A stretch of 64,000 nt of DNA from Roseinatronobacter sp. S2 (GTDB lineage: Bacteria > Pseudomonadota > Alphaproteobacteria > Rhodobacterales > Rhodobacteraceae). Location of the stretch: assembly GCF_029581395.1 (NCBI RefSeq), contig NZ_CP121117.1:62001-126000 (forward strand). The letters run 5' to 3'. A program made the position numbers and the translations under genes. Position 1 is the stretch's first letter, and every line of letters starts with the position of its first letter. Shown here piece by piece: positions 8,916 through 18,242 of this stretch. Under the pieces are notes generated by a model. That model worked only from the letters and a program-made list of their open reading frames with translations, did no database searches and was not told the DNA's origin.

Positions 8916-10811
8916 TCAGCTCTCCTTGATAAGCATTCGGTAAATGTCGGGCAGCGCGCGCAGCAGGCGCGCTGGACTGGGCATGAGCGTGAAGCCGCCG
9001 CGACCGAAGATGCGGGCAAACCAGTCTTGCCCATCCTCGTCGATCACGACACCATAGACCGTCTGACCCTGACGCCGCGCCTCGCGCACCGCCATGTGGC
9101 TGTCTTCGATCCCGTAGCTGCCCTCATAATGGTCCAGATCGTTGGGTTTGCCATCGGTGATGACGATCAACAGCTTGCGCGTGGCGGCCTCATCGGCGAG
9201 CTGTGCGCTGATATGGCGGATCGCTGCGCCCAGCCGAGTGTAATGGCCGGGCTTCAGGCCACAGATTCGATCCATCACCTGCTGCGACATCCCCTCGTCA
9301 AACGCCTTGCAGCGGCTGATGAACACACGATCGCGGCGCAGCGACGAAAACGCCCAGATGCCCAGACGGTCACCAGCCGCGTCGATCCCGCCCGCCAGCG
9401 TGGACAGCGCCTCGCGGGCGACATCGATCACGCAGGTTCCGCCCAGTGCCGCCTCGGTTGAGCGCGAGACATCGAGCAGAAAGGCCACCGAAAGATCGCG
9501 TTCGGTGGTCCGCAAGTCCTGATATATCCGGTCTGATCCGCGCCCTGATGCCGCGATTTCGACATAGGTACTGATCAGCGCGTCAATATCCAGATCTGGC
9601 CCGTCCATCTGCGCCTTGTGCAAGATCCGCCTTGGCCGCAATGCTTCGAACTGGCGCCGCACCCGCGCCAGCCGGTTGGGGTCGGGCAAGAAGCCGTGCG
9701 CGGGGTCGGGTTTCGCCTCAGCCTCCAGCACGCGGCAGTGATCAGGCAGATAGGCGTGTGCAGAATGGTTCCATTCGGGGTAAAGTGCTCCCTCGGCCAG
9801 TCTTTCGTGATCGGCATCGGCAGGCGACAGATCCAGATGCAGCCGCAGCCGTGTGGCGGTTTTGCGGTCATGTTTCGACAGCGTGATGTTGTCTTGATCA
9901 TCCGCAGCCTTTTGCGCATTCTCGTCATCGTCATCATCGGTCATACGATTGAGGTTCATGCTCTCGACCCAGCTCAAGATCGCTTCAAGCCGATACATGA
10001 TGAAGGGATCGCCGCGATTGGTCTCTTTCTGGTCGCGGCGCAGGCCGATCTTGCGCTTGGTTCTGGCGGCATCCGGCGGCGGGCCGCAGGAACTCTCTTC
10101 AGGTGCGCACATCGCTTCAGACGGGGTGGGTGTGCTGAATATCGGCCAAAGCGCCACGGGCGCATAGGTGCGGTAGCCGCGCGGCTGCACCTGGATCGCC
10201 GCAGCCATATTAAAGGGAGTTTTGCCCGATAGCACGTCCTGAATGCCCTGCTCGATCAGCGCTTCCTGCCCGGTCAGGCTGCCCAAGCGCGGACGCCGCG
10301 ACAAGGCCCAAATCGCGAGTTCGCGATAATCGGCTGTCAGGCCAGGGCAGAAGGTAGCGACTCGCGCAGCCGCTTTGCTATTTGCAATGATTGCGGCCAG
10401 ATCGGTGGCAAGCGCGTTCTCGGCGGCTGCAGGCAGCCTGACCAGCGCGCTCAGCGCGGTCAGCCAGCGAAAACAGGCACGGTTGAGCGCGCGTGTCGGG
10501 AACATGTCGATTACGGGCGGCAGACCAAGGCGCATACCATCGAAACGCGGCAAATGCAGCATTTCGGCTTCAGTGCCGATGCGCCGCAAGAGCCCCAGCC
10601 GGTGCCCCGAGCGCATGGCAGGGGCTTCACCGATTTCGACCGACACGCCGCCCCCAAGCGCCCGGAACAGCACGACCAGACTGGTGCGCATCTCGGCAAA
10701 GCTTACGGCTTCATCGGGGAAATGCTCGGGCGCGTCGATCCGGCTTGCCACAGCATGCCAGATATTGCCGACCGTTTCCTCTGGCTCCATCAGGTCAAGA
10801 ATATGCACCAT
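8916..10811 (-). CDS. norD: NorD, VWA-domain activation protein of NO reductase
   Basis: The 631-residue protein has a C-terminal von Willebrand A domain. Its MIDAS motif DVSRST starts at Asp447 and is followed by LIVITDGKPNDLDHYEG. The N-terminal half is the alpha-helical NorD region. With the MoxR-type ATPase NorQ it is known to insert non-heme iron into NorB. The centre has an acidic run (DDDDENAQ) that is probably a linker. It lies 5 nt after norQ. Confidence 0.93.
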   Translation of the reverse strand: MVHILDLMEPEETVGNIWHAVASRIDAPEHFPDEAVSFAEMRTSLVVLFRALGGGVSVEIGEAPAMRSGHRLGLLRRIGTEAEMLHLPRFDGMRLGLPPVIDMFPTRALNRACFRWLTALSALVRLPAAAENALATDLAAIIANSKAAARVATFCPGLTADYRELAIWALSRRPRLGSLTGQEALIEQGIQDVLSGKTPFNMAAAIQVQPRGYRTYAPVALWPIFSTPTPSEAMCAPEESSCGPPPDAARTKRKIGLRRDQKETNRGDPFIMYRLEAILSWVESMNLNRMTDDDDDENAQKAADDQDNITLSKHDRKTATRLRLHLDLSPADADHERLAEGALYPEWNHSAHAYLPDHCRVLEAEAKPDPAHGFLPDPNRLARVRRQFEALRPRRILHKAQMDGPDLDIDALISTYVEIAASGRGSDRIYQDLRTTERDLSVAFLLDVSRSTEAALGGTCVIDVAREALSTLAGGIDAAGDRLGIWAFSSLRRDRVFISRCKAFDEGMSQQVMDRICGLKPGHYTRLGAAIRHISAQLADEAATRKLLIVITDGKPNDLDHYEGSYGIEDSHMAVREARRQGQTVYGVVIDEDGQDWFARIFGRGGFTLMPSPARLLRALPDIYRMLIKES

Positions 10812-10816
10812 TGCCG

Positions 10817-11614
10817 CTACCCGTAAACTGTCGTTACCAGATCGCGCAGGGCGTCCTGTACATCCGGCTCATCGGTCAGCGGCTGGATCACGGCTGTATC
10901 AAGCGCGCGGTCCACATCCATTCCGCTGGCGATGAAACAGGCAGCATAGATCAGCAAGCGGGTCGAGACACCTTCCTCCAGATCCATGCCCGATAACTTG
11001 CGGATATGCCCGGCCAGCCGCACCAGCGGCTTGACCCGCGCCGCGTCCAAGCCACTTTCCATCGCGACCACAGCTATTTCGGTCTCCGGGTCGGGAAAGT
11101 CGAAGCCGATCGACAGGAAACGCTGTCGCGTCGAGGGTTTCAGGCGCTTAAGCACGCTCTGATAGCCCGGGTTGTAGCTTGCCACCAGCATGAAATCGGG
11201 CGGCGCGCGCAGTTCCTCGCCCGTGCGGTCAATTAGCAAGCTGCGCCGCGAATCGGTCAGCGGGTGCAAAACAACGGTCACGTCCTTGCGCGCCTCAACA
11301 ATCTCATCCAGATAGCAGATCGCCCCCTCGCGCACAGCACGCGTCAGGGGGCCATCAACCCATTCCGTTTCGCCACCGCGCAGCAGGTAGCGCCCGATCA
11401 GATCCGCCGCCGAGAGGTCGTCATGGCAGGCCACCGTGTAGAGTCTGCGCCCCATGCGAGCGGCCATATGCTCGACAAAGCGGGTCTTGCCACAGCCGGT
11501 GGGCCCCTTCAGAAGAAGGGGCAAACCGTTGTTGAAGGCGGTCTCGAACAGGGTACATTCGTCCCTGACCGGCTTGTAAAAGGGGATGGGGAAATCATGC
11601 ACATGTCGCATCAT
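10817..11614 (-). CDS. norQ: NorQ, MoxR-type AAA+ ATPase for NO reductase activation
   Basis: The 265-residue AAA+ protein has Walker A GPTGCGKT (37-44), Walker [11 protein letters not shown] and an arginine-rich sensor segment ([12 protein letters not shown]). The ATG ending at 11614 overlaps the norB stop (ATGA). A longer open frame reaches 11875, but it is the antisense of norB. NorQ acts with NorD in the cytoplasm to load iron into NorCB. Confidence 0.94.
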   Translation of the reverse strand: MMRHVHDFPIPFYKPVRDECTLFETAFNNGLPLLLKGPTGCGKTRFVEHMAARMGRRLYTVACHDDLSAADLIGRYLLRGGETEWVDGPLTRAVREGAICYLDEIVEARKDVTVVLHPLTDSRRSLLIDRTGEELRAPPDFMLVASYNPGYQSVLKRLKPSTRQRFLSIGFDFPDPETEIAVVAMESGLDAARVKPLVRLAGHIRKLSGMDLEEGVSTRLLIYAACFIASGMDVDRALDTAVIQPLTDEPDVQDALRDLVTTVYG

Positions 11615-12969
11615 GCCTTGCCCTCTTGCAGTTCGGCCACGACTTTCGGACCTGGCTCGACAACTTCGCGTTTCGGCACCATCAGCGCATATATGAAAAT
11701 CAGCGCACCGATCACCACCGCAATCCCCGAACCAAAGCGCATAACATAGAAGATCGCCAAATCTTCCTGCACGTTCATGTAATAATCCCCGAGCACGCGC
11801 TGCATATGCACTTGGATGGCACCCGCGAAGGTCAGCGTGACCGTCATGAAGACCATGCCCCCCGACATCAGCCAAAAACTGGCCATGTTGAGCACCTGAT
11901 TGTACGGGTCACGGCCCTTCAGCATAGGCATGATGTAGGTAAAGATCGCCAAATTTATCGCAACATAGGCGCCGAAGAAGGCCAGATGCCCATGCGCCGC
12001 CGTAATCTGCGTGCCATGTGTATAGAAGTTCACCCCATGCAGCGTGTGCAGAAAGCCCCATACACCGGCCCCGAAGAAGGCCAAAACCGCAGAGCCCAGC
12101 GTCCACAGAAGGGCAGCATTGTTAGGGTGTTTGCGCTTGCCCTTCCAGACCATGATGAAGGCGAAACAGACCATCGCGAAAAGTGGTGCGACTTCCAGCG
12201 TCGAGAAGATCGACCCGATCCACAGCCAGTAGCTCGGCAGCCCGATGTAATAATAATGGTGACCGGTGCCCAGAATTCCCGAAACCAGTGCTAGTCCGGC
12301 AATAACATAGAGCCATTTCTCGACCACCTCACGGTCCACCCCGGTCAGTTTCAGCAGCAGATAGGCGAGGATCGCGGCAAGGACGAGCATCCATGTCGCC
12401 TCAACCCAGAGATGGACGACAAACCACCAGTACATCTTGTCCAGCGTCAGGTTATGCGGGTTGATGAAAGCAAAGATCCACAGAAGCGACAACAGCCACA
12501 GGCCCAGCAAAAGAACCGAGGTGATCGCTGTCTTGCGCCCGGCCAGCACGGTCATCGAAATATTGAACAGGAAGATCAGCGCCGCAACCAGAATCCCCAG
12601 TTTGACCCAAAGCGGCTGTTCCAGGAACTCGCGTCCGCCATGAATGCCTAACAGGTAGCTGACAACCGCCCCCAAAGTGCCCACCAGCAGGATACCCAAC
12701 TGAATATAGGCCAGCGTTGGGGAATAGAGCTCGCGCTCACTTTCTTCGGGGATAAGAAAATAGGCTGCTGCAAAGAAGCCCAGCAGCAACCAGACGATCA
12801 GCGAATTGGTATGGATCATCCGCAAAACGTGGAAAGGTAGGATTTCGGACAAGAAGTTGGGGCTGACATAGATCCAGCCTATCAGCAGGCCCATACTGAC
12901 CTGAACGGCGAACAGTGCAAGAGCGGCGTAGATATACCACTGCGCAACAGCTTGTGTCTTGTATCTCAT
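11611..12969 (-). CDS. norB: NorB, cytochrome b subunit of cNOR nitric oxide reductase
   Basis: The 452-residue protein has about 12 transmembrane helices and the histidines of a heme-copper-oxidase-like active site (for example LWVEATW and [10 protein letters not shown], and later HGHLAFFG). It reduces two NO to N2O at a heme b3-FeB centre. The length matches the short cNOR catalytic subunit rather than the quinol-dependent qNOR fusion, and a separate norC lies just upstream. Confidence 0.97.
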   Translation of the reverse strand: MRYKTQAVAQWYIYAALALFAVQVSMGLLIGWIYVSPNFLSEILPFHVLRMIHTNSLIVWLLLGFFAAAYFLIPEESERELYSPTLAYIQLGILLVGTLGAVVSYLLGIHGGREFLEQPLWVKLGILVAALIFLFNISMTVLAGRKTAITSVLLLGLWLLSLLWIFAFINPHNLTLDKMYWWFVVHLWVEATWMLVLAAILAYLLLKLTGVDREVVEKWLYVIAGLALVSGILGTGHHYYYIGLPSYWLWIGSIFSTLEVAPLFAMVCFAFIMVWKGKRKHPNNAALLWTLGSAVLAFFGAGVWGFLHTLHGVNFYTHGTQITAAHGHLAFFGAYVAINLAIFTYIMPMLKGRDPYNQVLNMASFWLMSGGMVFMTVTLTFAGAIQVHMQRVLGDYYMNVQEDLAIFYVMRFGSGIAVVIGALIFIYALMVPKREVVEPGPKVVAELQEGKA

Positions 12970-12980
12970 TTCATCTCTCC

Positions 12981-13433
12981 TCAGCCGGCATCATTGGGTG
13001 GCCAGCCCAGACGGTCGGTATGATCAGCCCAACGCAGGAATTCTGACAGGGCGCGAGTCTCTTCCTCCGTAAGGTCGTAGAAGGGCATCTGTCGGCGGCC
13101 CTCAATGCCGCTGGGTTGTGCCTTCAGCCAGCCATCGAGAATCTCATAGGCCGCCTCAGATTCAGCGAGCACACCCCAGCGTGTCATCACATTGCCGACT
13201 TCGGGGGCGAAATAGGCGCCCTCACCATGCAAGGTGTGGCAGTTGATGCAGGAATGCATTTCCCAGACCTGTTTGCCCAGAATGACCTCATCGGTCAGAG
13301 GCATTCCTGCTGTAGAGACGCGCACGGCGTGGTTATGCGAATGCACAACCAGCGCGACGAAGACCACGACGAAAAAGATGGACCCCCCATAAAAGATATT
13401 TCGGGCGCGCGATTTGGTTAGAAACTCAGCCAT
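12981..13433 (-). CDS. norC: NorC, membrane cytochrome c subunit of NO reductase
   Basis: The 150-residue protein has one N-terminal membrane anchor (IFFVVVFVALVVHSH) and a single heme c site, CINCH (62-66), followed by TLHGEGAYFAPEVGN, which is typical of NorC. A Met in RRQMPFYDL is the likely distal ligand. It accepts electrons from periplasmic cytochromes or cupredoxins for NorB. It is the first gene of norCBQD, and a Dnr-type box lies 59-72 nt upstream. Confidence 0.96.
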   Translation of the reverse strand: MAEFLTKSRARNIFYGGSIFFVVVFVALVVHSHNHAVRVSTAGMPLTDEVILGKQVWEMHSCINCHTLHGEGAYFAPEVGNVMTRWGVLAESEAAYEILDGWLKAQPSGIEGRRQMPFYDLTEEETRALSEFLRWADHTDRLGWPPNDAG

Positions 13434-13491
13434 GTTCGGCCTCCTGCCATCTACGGATAGGCCGTAATAGCTTGGCTAGGCGGCGCAAAGT

Positions 13492-13505
13492 TTGTGCCAA
13501 AGCAA
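13492..13505. promoter_or_regulatory. Dnr/NnrR-type box shared by norC and the DUF1858 gene
   Basis: The site TTGTGCCAAAGCAA keeps the TTG-N8-CAA core of NO-responsive Crp/Fnr sites. Its centre puts a class II start about 24 nt before norC and about 11 nt before the divergent DUF1858 gene, so one site could serve both. Confidence 0.6.
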
Positions 13506-13550
13506 TGTTTGGCGCGTTTTTGGTGCTAGTTTGAGCGTAGGGGGTACGCC

Positions 13551-13766
13551 ATGCCTGATACCAGTCTCGATGATCCGAAGCTGCCGATCGCCGATCTTTT
13601 GACACGCTGGCCGCAGGCTGTGAGCGCCTTCGCGCTGTACCGCATGGCCTGTCCGGGTTGCCCTATTAGCCGGTTCCATACCGTTCAAGATGCCTGCATG
13701 GAATATGATGCGGACGAAAAATTGTTCCGAGCTGAGCTGCACAAAGCCGTCTCGGCCGTGCGGTGA
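13551..13766 (+). CDS. DUF1858-type small redox protein
   Basis: The 71-residue protein contains the DUF1858 pattern LLTRWPQAVSAFALYRMACP followed by GCPISRFHTVQDACMEY, including a CPGC pair. DUF1858 domains are known next to hybrid-cluster and NO-related proteins and are thought to be redox-disulfide modules. The gene diverges from norC through a shared NO-type box and ends 1 nt before the converging regulator gene. No function is assigned. Confidence 0.8.
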   Translation: MPDTSLDDPKLPIADLLTRWPQAVSAFALYRMACPGCPISRFHTVQDACMEYDADEKLFRAELHKAVSAVR

Positions 13767-14483
13767 TCATCCCTGCGCCAGCATAAACAGCCCATGTGGA
13801 TTCCGCACGACTATATGTTTGCGCCGACTTTCTACAAGGCCCTGTTTTTCCCATCCGCTGAGGATACGGCTGACTGTGTGAAGCGTCGTGGCTGTGAGTT
13901 CCGAAAGGTCGCGTCGTGTTATGGGAAAATCAATCTCGATCCCGCCCTCGACCTTGCGTCCGGCAATATTGACCAGCCGCAAGACCGCATTCGCCACACG
14001 CTGTTCGACCTGCTGTGTCGCCATTTCGACGAGACGCAGGTTCATTTCCTCGATCCGGGCGCCAACAACCTTGTAGCTGCTTACAGCAAACCCGTCATAT
14101 TCTGCGGCGTAGCTGTCCCACAGGCGCATGGGCCAGCTCAGCGCCAGTGATTCTGTTACCGCAATGGCCGTCGCAGGATAAGTGTCTCGCCCCAGCGCGC
14201 GGGCAATCCCGCAAAGCTGTCCTGATGGGATGTGCAAGGCGGTCACCTGTTCACCTGACGGCGTTATACGCACAACCCGCAGGCACCCGTCCAGTAGCAG
14301 GAAAAAACGCTCCGCCGCATCGCCTTCGTGAAATAGCGTGGCCCCTTCCTTATAACGCTGCACACTGGCCTGATCGAGGATCGTGTGAATTTGGCCGCCA
14401 GCAAGTCGTGCAAAGGGCGGCAGGTGCTTCAGCAGACTTTCATCAAGCCGCGGCAAAGTTTTTCGAGCGTTAATCGGTGCCAT
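13767..14483 (-). CDS. nnrR: NnrR/Dnr-type Crp/Fnr regulator of denitrification
   Basis: The 238-residue protein has an N-terminal cyclic-nucleotide-type sensor domain (ATLFHEGDAAERFFLLLDGC) and a C-terminal winged helix (RRDLSELTATTLHTVSRILS). It lacks the N-terminal cysteine set of oxygen-sensing FNR, which points to the NO-sensing NNR/Dnr/NnrR group. I use the ATG at 14483 (MAPINARK); the longer frame to 14552 adds an unlikely basic leader. The position next to norC agrees with this group. Which named subgroup it belongs to is uncertain. Confidence 0.82.
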   Translation of the reverse strand: MAPINARKTLPRLDESLLKHLPPFARLAGGQIHTILDQASVQRYKEGATLFHEGDAAERFFLLLDGCLRVVRITPSGEQVTALHIPSGQLCGIARALGRDTYPATAIAVTESLALSWPMRLWDSYAAEYDGFAVSSYKVVGARIEEMNLRLVEMATQQVEQRVANAVLRLVNIAGRKVEGGIEIDFPITRRDLSELTATTLHTVSRILSGWEKQGLVESRRKHIVVRNPHGLFMLAQG

Positions 14484-14578
14484 GATTCTTTTGTGCCATG
14501 ATATCTTAAGCACGACCAGAGAATGATGGTGACTCCTTCGCTTTCGACACATTCGAAAACCGTATTTTTGCTGAAAGT

Positions 14579-14592
14579 TTGCGCCAGCACAA
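14579..14592. promoter_or_regulatory. Candidate NnrR site (autoregulation of nnrR)
   Basis: The sequence TTGCGCCAGCACAA fits the TTGCG-N4-CACAA pattern I recall for NnrR targets in Rhodobacter. A start 41.5 bp from its centre would leave a leader of about 60 nt before nnrR. Confidence 0.5.
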
Positions 14593-14733
14593 ATTTAGTT
14601 GAAAACGCGCAGATATTCCAAACGCATGGTACATCGAACTTGCGCCGCCGGAGCAAGAAGGGAAGGACTGCGCTTTGTTATTGATACCGGAAGACTGCTA
14701 GTCTGAATGGCACCTCGCCCGTAAGACAAAGAC

Positions 14734-14747
14734 TTGACGCATGTCAA
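14734..14747. promoter_or_regulatory. FNR box upstream of hemN
   Basis: TTGACGCATGTCAA is a perfect palindrome of the FNR type. Its centre predicts a start near 14782, leaving a leader of about 68 nt before hemN. Confidence 0.78.
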
Positions 14748-14849
14748 TGAAGCCCGACAGATGTTTCTTTATTCTACACTCAAAACCTACGTCTTCACCC
14801 CAGCCGTTGCCAGCCAGTTGCCAAGACCCCCAGCCCGAAAGATTACCTT

Positions 14850-16199
14850 ATGGACCCTGTCATTGACCGATACGCCCGCCGCGCTTCCCCGCGCTATACC
14901 AGCTATCCGACAGCACCGCATTTTGGTAAGGAGGTCGATGAAACCTGCTATCGGGGCTGGTTGGCCGATCTGGACCCTTCGGTACCGGTCTCACTCTATC
15001 TGCATGTGCCCTTCTGCCGGCAGATGTGCTGGTATTGCGGCTGCAACATGAAACTGGCGGCGCGGTATGATCCGGTCGCGGATTATGCACGCACCCTGCG
15101 CAAGGAAATCGCGCTGACCGCCGATGCGCTGCCCACGCGCATGACAGTCTCGCATCTGCACTGGGGCGGGGGCACGCCCACGGCGCTGTCGCCCGATGAT
15201 CTTGCGGTCCTGATGGGCGATGTCCGCGCACGCTGGGATTTCGCGCCGGATGCCGAAATCGCCATCGAAAGCGACCCACGAACGCTGACGCCCGAGATGG
15301 CCGCGCGCATCGGTGCGCTTGGGTTTACCCGTGCAAGTTTCGGGGTGCAGGAATTCAACATGAAGGTGCAAAAGGCCATCAACCGGGTGCAACCCCCCGC
15401 GATGGTACGCGATTCGGTCGAACAGTTGCGCGCGGGCGGTGTGTCGGGCATCAATTTCGACCTGATCTATGGCCTGCCTTACCAGACAGTCGAAAGTCTG
15501 GTCGAAACCGTGAAGATCAGCGCGGGAATGCGGCCGGACCGCGTGGCGCTGTTTGGCTATGCGCATGTGCCCTGGATGGCCAAGAACCAGCGCATGATCG
15601 ATACAGACACCCTGCCTGGCGCCGAAGAACGCGCAGCCCAAGCCAGCGCCGCCGCCGAGGCACTGGCTGCTGAGGGCTATGTTGCAATAGGGCTGGACCA
15701 TTTCGCACTGCCCGATGATGAACTGGCCATTGCTGCGCGCGATGGGTGGCTGCGGCGAAACTTTCAGGGCTACACAACCGATCAGGCCGAAACGCTGATT
15801 GGGATCGGGGCCACCTCGATCGGGCGCACGCCAGCAGGCTATTTGCAAAACATCGCAGAAACCGGCGCATGGGTCCGCGCGGTGGAGGCCGGTCACCTGC
15901 CCATTGCCAAGGGCCGGGCCTTCGTCGGAGAGGATCGGTTGCGCGCCGAGGTGATCGAGCGGTTGATGTGTGACGGGCATGTGGATGCCGCGCATATCGG
16001 CGCGAAACATGGTGCGCCCTTGGACTGGTGGCACGATGCGGCAGAAGGGCTTGCCGAGATGCAGGCGGATGGCCTTGTCTGTGTTCGCGGCGGTCAGGTC
16101 ACGATGACTGATCGCGGTCGCCCGTTGGTTCGCTTGGCTGCAGCCGCGTTTGACATATATCTAGCCGACAGTACGGCCCGGCATTCGGTTGCGGTCTGA
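14850..16199 (+). CDS. hemN: HemN, oxygen-independent coproporphyrinogen III dehydrogenase
   Basis: The 449-residue radical-SAM enzyme has the motif CRQMCWYCGC with cluster cysteines 56, 60 and 63, preceded by SLYLHVPF and followed by HLHWGGGTPTAL. It decarboxylates coproporphyrinogen III to protoporphyrinogen IX without O2, which supplies heme for anaerobic cytochromes such as NorBC. The full-length RYTSYPTAPHF start favours true HemN over HemW. Expression is probably under the FNR box about 100 nt upstream. Confidence 0.95.
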   Translation: MDPVIDRYARRASPRYTSYPTAPHFGKEVDETCYRGWLADLDPSVPVSLYLHVPFCRQMCWYCGCNMKLAARYDPVADYARTLRKEIALTADALPTRMTVSHLHWGGGTPTALSPDDLAVLMGDVRARWDFAPDAEIAIESDPRTLTPEMAARIGALGFTRASFGVQEFNMKVQKAINRVQPPAMVRDSVEQLRAGGVSGINFDLIYGLPYQTVESLVETVKISAGMRPDRVALFGYAHVPWMAKNQRMIDTDTLPGAEERAAQASAAAEALAAEGYVAIGLDHFALPDDELAIAARDGWLRRNFQGYTTDQAETLIGIGATSIGRTPAGYLQNIAETGAWVRAVEAGHLPIAKGRAFVGEDRLRAEVIERLMCDGHVDAAHIGAKHGAPLDWWHDAAEGLAEMQADGLVCVRGGQVTMTDRGRPLVRLAAAAFDIYLADSTARHSVAV

Positions 16200-16253
16200 C
16201 CAAGTATCGCCGTGCTGCCTGTCACGGTTGATACATCTGGCGCATCTTCTGGG

Positions 16254-16267
16254 ATGATTTTTATCAT
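16254..16267. promoter_or_regulatory. FNR-like palindrome upstream of nnrS
   Basis: ATGATTTTTATCAT matches TTGAT-N4-ATCAA except at the two outermost bases. Its centre puts a start near 16302, giving nnrS a normal leader of about 58 nt, so it may be the activating site. Confidence 0.45.
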
Positions 16268-16309
16268 GCCCAAATCCCGACTGTTTTTGTCGGTTTGGCA
16301 TTTACGCGG

Positions 16310-16341
16310 AGCACATGCTTGATTATAATCAAGCATGTGCT
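16310..16341. promoter_or_regulatory. 32-bp perfect palindrome containing an FNR/Dnr box before nnrS
   Basis: The two 16-bp arms are exact reverse complements. The core at 16319-16332 reads TTGATTATAATCAA. It ends 3 nt before the AAGGAGG ribosome site of nnrS. It could be an operator and, in RNA, a strong hairpin next to the ribosome site. Confidence 0.8.
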
Positions 16342-16359
16342 TTAAGGAGGCCCCACCCC

Positions 16360-17571
16360 ATGACAACAACCGCCAGACAAAGCCGCGAGTGGACAGGCCC
16401 TGCCTTGCTCAGCTACGGGTTTCGGCCCTTTTTTCTGTTCGCTGGCATTTGGGCGGCCTTCGCAATGGGGGTCTGGATCGTTTTGCTGACCGGACGTGAT
16501 CCCCTACCCGTCGCCTTCACGCCCACAGATTGGCATGTGCATGCCTTTGTGTTCGGCTATCTCTCTGCCGTTATCGCAGGTTTTCTGCTGACGGCGGTGC
16601 CCAACTGGACCGGACGCCTGCCGGTGGTGGGCTGGCCGCTTGCTGGGCTGCTAGGCTTGTGGCTGCTGGGGCGTCTGGCGGTGCTGATCGGCGGGGGCTG
16701 GCCCGCATGGGTCGTGGCCGCGCTGGATCTGGGCTTGTCCGTGGCGCTGATCGCCTTTCTTGCGCGCGAGATTTTCAGCGGGCGCAACTGGCGCAACCTG
16801 CCGGTTCTGGGGCTGATGGCACTGTTTGCTGTGGCCAATGGTCTGTTCCATATGGAGGCGCAGCAAGGCCCCGCACAGGACGGCTATGGCCTGCGGTTGG
16901 GGCTGGCGGCTGTGCTGATGCTGATTGCCCTGATCGGCGGGCGGATTGTTCCAAGTTTCACGCGCAACTGGCTGGCCAAACGGAATGCCTCGCGGCTGCC
17001 TGTCGCGTTCAACCGGGCTGACGGGGCAGTATTGGCGCTGACCGGCGTTGCGCTGCTGGCGTTTGTGATTGCCCCTTATGGCGCAGTCACCGCCATCCTG
17101 TGCCTTGGTGGCGGGCTGGCAAATCTGTGGCGCGTCGCGCGTTGGCAGGGCTGGCAGACAAGGTCCGAGCCGTTGGTCTGGGTGTTGCACGCAGCTTATG
17201 TCATGCTCGCGCTTGGCTTCGTGGTTGTGGGCGCGTCCGCCCTTGATTTGATGCCGCAATCGGGCGCGCGTCATGTCTGGATGGCTGGCGCGATCGGGTT
17301 GATGACGCTTGCCGTTATGACCCGCGCAAGCCTTGGTCATGCGGGCTTGCCGCTGACCGCAAGCCGCCCGGTGGCCGCGCTGTATCTGGCGCTGATCGGG
17401 GCGACTGCCGCGCGCCTGCTGGCCGGGCTTGCACTTGGTCAGGTCTGGCTGCTGCATTTGTCTGCGTCGCTGTGGATTCTGGCCTTTGGTGGCTTCGCGC
17501 TGATCTATTGGCCCATTCTGACACGCCCGAAACGCACGGCCAAACCCGCCAGCCGCGCCCAACCGGCATGA
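16360..17571 (+). CDS. nnrS: NnrS, heme- and copper-containing membrane protein
   Basis: The 403-residue protein has about 12 transmembrane helices and the conserved NnrS opening SYGFRPFFLFAGIWAAF, with later histidines in WHVHAFVFGYL and LGHAGL. NnrS is known to bind heme and copper and to relieve iron-linked nitrosative stress; it was first found as a factor for nitrite and NO reductase expression. I use the ATG at 16360 because an AAGGAGG site lies 9 nt before it. It is coupled to nnrU by an ATGA overlap. Confidence 0.93.
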   Translation: MTTTARQSREWTGPALLSYGFRPFFLFAGIWAAFAMGVWIVLLTGRDPLPVAFTPTDWHVHAFVFGYLSAVIAGFLLTAVPNWTGRLPVVGWPLAGLLGLWLLGRLAVLIGGGWPAWVVAALDLGLSVALIAFLAREIFSGRNWRNLPVLGLMALFAVANGLFHMEAQQGPAQDGYGLRLGLAAVLMLIALIGGRIVPSFTRNWLAKRNASRLPVAFNRADGAVLALTGVALLAFVIAPYGAVTAILCLGGGLANLWRVARWQGWQTRSEPLVWVLHAAYVMLALGFVVVGASALDLMPQSGARHVWMAGAIGLMTLAVMTRASLGHAGLPLTASRPVAALYLALIGATAARLLAGLALGQVWLLHLSASLWILAFGGFALIYWPILTRPKRTAKPASRAQPA

Positions 17572-18242
17572 GCGGCTGGGCCACCTATATCGGCGCATGG
17601 GCGCTGTTTTTGCTCACCCATGCAGTGCCAGTGCGCCCGCCAGTCAAGCCGTGGCTGGTCGCGCGACTCGGCCCAGTGGGCTACGGGGCTGCCTATTCCG
17701 CGCTTTCGCTTGGGGTGCTGGCAGGGCTGTTCATTGCTGCGGCCCGCGCGCCATATGTCCCGTTGTGGCCCATGCCCGTAGCCGCGCACTGGATCGCTTT
17801 GGCCACGATACTGCCTGCCGTGGCTCTGCTGTCTCTGACACTCGGGCGGCCCAACCCGTTCTCTTTCGGGGGTGCAAATAATGACCGATTCGACCCACAG
17901 CGTCCCGAACTGATGGGGCGCATCCGCCACCCTGTACTGGCGGCGCTTGGTCTGTGGGCAGGCGCGCATCTGATCGTCAATGGTGCCTTGGCCCATGCGC
18001 TTATGTTCGGCGGTTTTGCAGCTTTCGCGGCGCTGGGAATATGGCTGATCGACCGGCGTAAACAGCGCGAGATGGGCGCTACCGCATGGCAAGATTTACG
18101 CAGGCGCAGCCGAAGCGCGCGCGTCACACTGCCCCCGCAAGCAGGGGGGCGCCTTGCCGCCGGTGTCATTGTGACCTGCGCACTGATTGCCAGCCATCAC
18201 TGGCTGTCCGGTGTGGTGATCTGGCCGCGGTTTCTGCCTTAG
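17568..18242 (+). CDS. nnrU: NnrU-family membrane protein
   Basis: The 224-residue protein has about six hydrophobic helices and the NnrU features SLGVLAGLFIAAARAPYVPLW and RHPVLAALGLWAGAHLI. NnrU is needed for nitrite and NO reductase expression in R. sphaeroides and is related to the NnrU/isoprenoid-isomerase-like membrane fold. The ATG overlaps the nnrS stop. The stop codon overlaps that of the converging mogA-type gene (tta/tag). Confidence 0.9.
   Translation: MSGWATYIGAWALFLLTHAVPVRPPVKPWLVARLGPVGYGAAYSALSLGVLAGLFIAAARAPYVPLWPMPVAAHWIALATILPAVALLSLTLGRPNPFSFGGANNDRFDPQRPELMGRIRHPVLAALGLWAGAHLIVNGALAHALMFGGFAAFAALGIWLIDRRKQREMGATAWQDLRRRSRSARVTLPPQAGGRLAAGVIVTCALIASHHWLSGVVIWPRFLP

Larger units (their letters stand above)
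14484..14849. other. Intergenic control region between nnrR and hemN
   Basis: This 366-bp divergent promoter region has no gene. It holds an NnrR-like site at 14579-14592 and an FNR box at 14734-14747. I see nothing else in it. Confidence 0.7.

Noticed and set aside
14991..16034. A 347-codon minus-strand frame across hemN
   Set aside because: It is a GC-codon shadow of hemN with no recognisable features.
16261..16300. A terminator hairpin between hemN and nnrS
   Set aside because: A partial inverted repeat exists around the T-run, but the stem has bulges and no T tract follows it in the right place.
16651..17598. A 315-codon minus-strand frame opposite nnrS
   Set aside because: It is very Gln/Arg/His-rich, typical of antisense to a membrane protein gene.
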